Of a stretch of 19,251 nt of DNA, positions 15,786 through 19,251 are shown in pieces. The stretch is from Nitrospira sp. (GTDB lineage: Bacteria > Nitrospirota > Nitrospiria > Nitrospirales > Nitrospiraceae). The notes beneath the pieces were generated by a model. That model was given only the letters and a program-made list of their open reading frames with translations, did no database searches and was not told the DNA's origin. The first letter of the stretch is position 1. Each line of letters begins with the position of its first letter. Made by a program: the position numbers and the translations under genes. The stretch spans positions 1-19,251 of the forward strand of contig JAJFBJ010000092.1 in assembly GCA_020697375.1 (NCBI GenBank), in the 5' to 3' direction.

Positions 15786-16931
15786 TCAAGCTCTCCGTTG
15801 CGTAGGGAGTTCAGAGTATGGTCCGAACAACGGCGCTTCCTCCTGAGCTTGCCGCTTCTTCCACCACAAGTATAATCCGCTGACCAGCACTACGATTGTG
15901 AGAAGATCCAACAGCGCCCAGAGAATCTTCAAGGGCATCCCGCCATAATCACCGAAGTGTAGAGGCTGCGAGAGCAGGAGAACGATCAGATACCAGGGCA
16001 ACGAACGGCTGTCCGTTACCTCGGCGGTTTCCGCATCGATCAGGAGAGGCGTTAGGAGTCTCGCCGTAACCGGCGTCTGCCCCCGCATGAATACCATGTA
16101 GTGGTGGGGGCCGGCGAAGGGGGTGCCGGGAAAGGCCACGAACCTCACGACCATACCGGGAGCAACCGCTTCGGCTCTCTTGACCACCTCGTCTACTGCC
16201 TGCACCCTTGCCGGAGCCGGCTTGCCTTGCCAGGGCGCAATCATACCGGCCAGCTCCGTCTGCTGCCAATAGGCCAGCAGTGGACGGTCCAGTGTATTGA
16301 TGACACCGGTCGCGCCGACCGCGAGCGCCCACAGCACAGTCACGATCCCCAGCAGATTGTGCAGGTCCAGCCAGGTGAGCCGGAGGCTGCCTTCACGCCG
16401 TATCGTCCCGAATGCCAGCTTCCGCATGAATCCCCCATAGACGACGACTCCGGACACGATGGATGCCAGAAACAGCACCCCCATGGCGCCGAGGAACAAC
16501 GTTCCCGGCAGACCTGCCAGGAGTTCGACATGGAGCTTCAAGAGGAGATTCAGCAGGCCTTCATCAGCCGGACGATCATGGAGCAACAGTCCCGTGCGGG
16601 CGTCGTACATGAACAAGGCGGAATTGTCCTGAGCCGTCAACGTCGCGCCCAGCGAAACGAACCAGGCAGGCTGATCCTCATCCTGCGTGAGAAATTTCAC
16701 ATAGTCCTGCGGCCGCCGTTCGCGCGCGTCGTCCACGAGCGCTTCCAGGCTGACGGGGGTTGTGGCCGTCACATGTTCAGGAGGCTCGACCGCTTCCCCA
16801 AGCCAGACGGCGAGCTCGTCACTGAAGATCAACGGCAAGCCGGTGAGGCAGAGCAGAAGCAGAAAGACGGTGCACAGGAGGCTCGTCCATTTGTGAATGA
16901 GATGCCAGGTTCCGAATGTCTTGAATGTCAC
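15786..16931 (-). CDS. PepSY_TM (PepSY-associated transmembrane) protein
   Basis: A 381-residue inner-membrane protein. There are four helix regions: about 13-36 after HLIHKW; one centred on LFLGAMGVLFLASIVSGVVVYGG; one after DLHNLLGIVTVLWALA; and a C-terminal one ending in LYLWWKK. Periplasmic PepSY-like segments lie between them. Histidines at the helix ends (HLIHKW, LHVELL, DLHNLLG, QPLHFGDYGG) are the pattern of the family, whose studied members such as FoxB reduce ferric siderophores at the inner membrane. I start at the GTG at 16931, with AAGG six bases upstream and 17 bp after the TBDT3 stop. The longer open frame to 17000 would overlap TBDT3 by 53 bases and adds a polar, non-conserved leader. 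Tight spacing indicates co-transcription with TBDT3. It ends with a basic tail. Confidence 0.88.
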   Translation of the reverse strand: MTFKTFGTWHLIHKWTSLLCTVFLLLLCLTGLPLIFSDELAVWLGEAVEPPEHVTATTPVSLEALVDDARERRPQDYVKFLTQDEDQPAWFVSLGATLTAQDNSALFMYDARTGLLLHDRPADEGLLNLLLKLHVELLAGLPGTLFLGAMGVLFLASIVSGVVVYGGFMRKLAFGTIRREGSLRLTWLDLHNLLGIVTVLWALAVGATGVINTLDRPLLAYWQQTELAGMIAPWQGKPAPARVQAVDEVVKRAEAVAPGMVVRFVAFPGTPFAGPHHYMVFMRGQTPVTARLLTPLLIDAETAEVTDSRSLPWYLIVLLLSQPLHFGDYGGMPLKILWALLDLLTIVVLVSGLYLWWKKRQAQEEAPLFGPYSELPTQRRA

Positions 16932-16947
16932 GCAAGGCCTTTGTGGA

Positions 16948-19251
16948 TCAATAGAACTCCAGTTTGAGGGATCCAAGGAATGTGAGCGGCGCGCCGGCAA
17001 ACGCGGCGGATGCGCGGCTTTGCCCCCCGCTGTAGAAATACTGCTGATCGAGCAGGTTCTGAACGTTCAATTGCGCGATCAGATTCGTGTGAGTGAAGAT
17101 TGCCGGTTTTCGATAATACAGCGCCGCATCGGTCCGCACATAACCGGGAAGTTTGAAGGTGTTGTCGAGATCACCGGTCCTGTCTCCGACGGCGAAGAGG
17201 CCGGCGCCGACTCCGAATCCCTGCAATGGACCGCTTGGAAAATCGTAGGTGGTCCAGAGGCTGCCCGTGTGCCGGGCGATCAGGGGTACCCGATTTCCGA
17301 CCTGGATCGTCGTATCCGCGGCGATTCGAGCATCCGTATAGGCATAGGTTGCGATGACCTTCCATCCCGTCAACAACTGCGCCGTCAGGTCGAACTCGAC
17401 GCCTTGGCTCCGCTGGGCGCCGGTCTGAACGAGGAAGAGAGGGTTGCTCGGATCCGCCGCAAGGACGTCCTGTTTCAGGATTCGGTAAAAGGCCAGGGTT
17501 GAAGTCAGACGGCCCGGCAGGATCTCGGTCTTGATGCCGGCTTCGTATTGCGTCCCGGTCGTCGGTTTAAACTGATTGCTGGCCGCCGTAAAGGGGCCGA
17601 AGTTCGGCACGAACGAACGGGTGACATTCGCATAGAGCGCGATTTGTTGCACCGGTTGGTAGGTCACGCCGATGCGGGGGCTGAAGGCATAGTTTTCCGC
17701 TGTGGTATCGGCGCCGGCGACATTGCTGTGCTGATAGAAGTAATCGCCCCGGGCGCCGATCAAGACATGGAGGTTATCGAGCAACGATATTTGGTCTTGG
17801 ACATAGCCGCCGAGCGCATTCGCGAAACTGTGGCTGAAGGGCGTTCGGGCCAGCGTGGGTCCGGCGGTTTGCCCGTAGATCGGATTGAAAATGCTGAATG
17901 TATCGAATGGAACGGCAGCTTGATCATACGAGGCGTACTGTCTGCCGGCTTCCACGCCGGTCAACAGGGCATGTGAGATGGAACCGGTGGTGAATTTGCC
18001 GATCAGATCGTTCCGCCAGTAATAGCTGGAGATCGGCGCCAACTGATCGAAAAAAAATCGTGCGATGGACTGATTGTCGGGCAATACCGCGAGCGCGACG
18101 GTTCGATAGGCTGTCGCGACGGACCTGTCGGCTCTGAATCGACTCTCGATGCGCCAATTGCTGTTCACACGATGCTCGATGGTGAGACCGGCTCGTCCCT
18201 CCTCGAACCTCATCGTATCGAACGGTTCCCCCAGGAAGCGGCTGAGGGATACCGGAGCCAGCCCCCGCCCGATGGCCGGTATGCCGAAGTCGGCTGTCCG
18301 GCGATCTCGGATGTATTCGCCGTCGATGGTGATGGTCGTATTGCTGCCGGCTTTCCAGGTGAACACCGGCGCGATGAAATACCGCTGTCCCTGTACGTTA
18401 TCCCGAAAACTTCCCGTATTTTCATAGGCGCCGGTGATGCGGAAGAGCATGGTCTTGCTCTCATTCAGCGGGCCGGTGGCATCCATCATGGTGCGGTAAT
18501 AGCCATAGCTGCCGACGATTTGATCGATGGAGGCATAGCGATCGGGAAGCGGCTGCTTCGTCAGAATGTTGATGATGCCGCCTGGTTCGCTGCGGCCGTA
18601 AAGAACCGATGCCGGGCCTTTGAGCACTTCAAGCCGCTGAATATTCGCGATGTCCCGGAATGTGAGGGCCTGATTTTGATCCTCGTTCCGGAGGTAGTTC
18701 TTGAAATAGCCGCAAGGGAACCCGCGGCAATACGCGACATCGGCGGCGATACCGGATTGACCCACATCGCCAAGCGCCATCCCACTCACGTTCCGCAACG
18801 CCTGCTCCACGCGAATGGCCCGCTGGTCCTGCATCACCCTTTGGGTCACGACTTCGATCGACTGCGGCACTTGGATAAGGGGTGTATCAGTCCTGGTGGC
18901 CGTGCTCGCCTCTTCTGCGACATAGTTCGTGGCGTCGGCGTCGGCGTCGCGCTCGCGCACCTCCTTCACGACGATTTCCGGAACCTTGACCGGTTTGTCG
19001 GTGTTTTTAGGTTTGGCCGTCATTTCGTACAGAGGCGACGGAGCTTGGCTTCCAGGCGGAACGGCAGGCAGGGCCGGCAGCGAAGTCCCGCGTTCGAGTG
19101 TGACGGTTTCACTGTTGACAAAGCGGAACTGCAATCCCGTTCCAGCCAGCAAGGTTTTCAGCGCGTCCTTCGGTGTGCGGGATCCCGAGACACCGGGCGA
19201 GGTGAGTCCAGACGCAAGGGGCGCCTCATAACTCACCTGCAGGCCGGTCGT
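16948..19251 (-). CDS. TBDT3: TonB-dependent siderophore receptor with STN domain (5' end outside the window)
   Basis: The frame is open to the right edge, so the signal peptide and first half of the STN domain are missing. The visible product is 767 codons and starts TTGLQVSYEA. The rest of the STN domain ends with TVTLE near visible residue 53. The linker KPVKVPEIVVKEVRERD is encoded at 18946-18996. The plug (TRTDTPLIQVPQSIEVVTQ onwards) contains RLEVLKGPASVLYGRSEPGG, the siderophore-receptor pattern shared with TBDT1. The barrel ends in LKLEFY with terminal aromatics and includes the NLIAQLNVQNLLDQQYF segment that is absent from TBDT1. No sigma/FecR pair accompanies it inside the window; one may lie to the right. 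The PepSY_TM gene follows directly. The ligand cannot be told from the sequence. Confidence 0.93.
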   Translation of the reverse strand, partial: TTGLQVSYEAPLASGLTSPGVSGSRTPKDALKTLLAGTGLQFRFVNSETVTLERGTSLPALPAVPPGSQAPSPLYEMTAKPKNTDKPVKVPEIVVKEVRERDADADATNYVAEEASTATRTDTPLIQVPQSIEVVTQRVMQDQRAIRVEQALRNVSGMALGDVGQSGIAADVAYCRGFPCGYFKNYLRNEDQNQALTFRDIANIQRLEVLKGPASVLYGRSEPGGIINILTKQPLPDRYASIDQIVGSYGYYRTMMDATGPLNESKTMLFRITGAYENTGSFRDNVQGQRYFIAPVFTWKAGSNTTITIDGEYIRDRRTADFGIPAIGRGLAPVSLSRFLGEPFDTMRFEEGRAGLTIEHRVNSNWRIESRFRADRSVATAYRTVALAVLPDNQSIARFFFDQLAPISSYYWRNDLIGKFTTGSISHALLTGVEAGRQYASYDQAAVPFDTFSIFNPIYGQTAGPTLARTPFSHSFANALGGYVQDQISLLDNLHVLIGARGDYFYQHSNVAGADTTAENYAFSPRIGVTYQPVQQIALYANVTRSFVPNFGPFTAASNQFKPTTGTQYEAGIKTEILPGRLTSTLAFYRILKQDVLAADPSNPLFLVQTGAQRSQGVEFDLTAQLLTGWKVIATYAYTDARIAADTTIQVGNRVPLIARHTGSLWTTYDFPSGPLQGFGVGAGLFAVGDRTGDLDNTFKLPGYVRTDAALYYRKPAIFTHTNLIAQLNVQNLLDQQYFYSGGQSRASAAFAGAPLTFLGSLKLEFY

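Noticed and set aside
16101..16967. A 288-codon plus-strand frame opposite the PepSY_TM gene
   Set aside because: Composition is rich in Gln, Arg, Gly and His with no hydrophobic core, typical of an antisense shadow of a membrane-protein gene.
1..19251. Search for tRNA, rRNA, CRISPR repeats, transposase genes, integrases and attachment-site repeats
   Set aside because: None recognised by reading; the only repeats found are the regulatory motif, short palindromes and the receptor linker.

Overview
The window (about 19 kb, high G+C) is an iron or siderophore uptake and cell-surface-signalling island of a Gram-negative bacterium. It contains three TonB-dependent outer-membrane receptors (TBDTs) with N-terminal signalling (STN) domains, two FecI-type ECF sigma factors, two FecR-type regulators, an ABC exporter-like trio, PepSY membrane proteins and several small lipoproteins. 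From the family mix and the recurrent receptor linker KPVKVPEIVVK(E/D)V, my best guess is a Nitrospira-like organism. That is a recollection-based inference which I cannot test here.

Almost everything is on the minus strand, so transcription reads right to left. At the right edge is a siderophore receptor (TBDT3, N-terminus outside the window), followed by a PepSY_TM protein. A plus-strand glycine-rich lipoprotein gene (15040-15696) converges on the PepSY gene. Divergent from the lipoprotein gene is a small two-helix membrane protein, followed by a short lipoprotein carrying only the beginning of a TBDT plug domain. Next is a probable six-gene operon: ECF sigma, FecR, FecA-like TBDT2, ABC ATPase, ABC permease, and an ABC permease fused to a PepSY domain. 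At the left is a second set: ECF sigma, FecR, TBDT1 and a small lipoprotein. TBDT1 is damaged near its 3' end by an in-place deletion plus frameshift.

The proposed logic follows the FecIRA paradigm. A loaded receptor contacts FecR through its STN domain, FecR releases or activates its ECF sigma, and the sigma transcribes the receptor operon. The PepSY proteins are plausible inner-membrane partners for iron release or reduction. The ABC trio with a PepSY-fused permease is the least conventional part.

The most interesting regulatory signal is a directional motif, roughly CTGGAACNCGNACATTCCC (an imperfect inverted repeat GGAA-N8-TTCC). It occurs six times, always in non-coding DNA. Four copies lie 54-119 bp before a gene and point towards it: both sigma genes, the small membrane protein and the divergent lipoprotein. 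One copy lies in a geneless stretch. One lies at the left edge and points out of the window. It probably defines a local regulon.

No tRNA, rRNA, CRISPR array, insertion sequence or integrase was seen.
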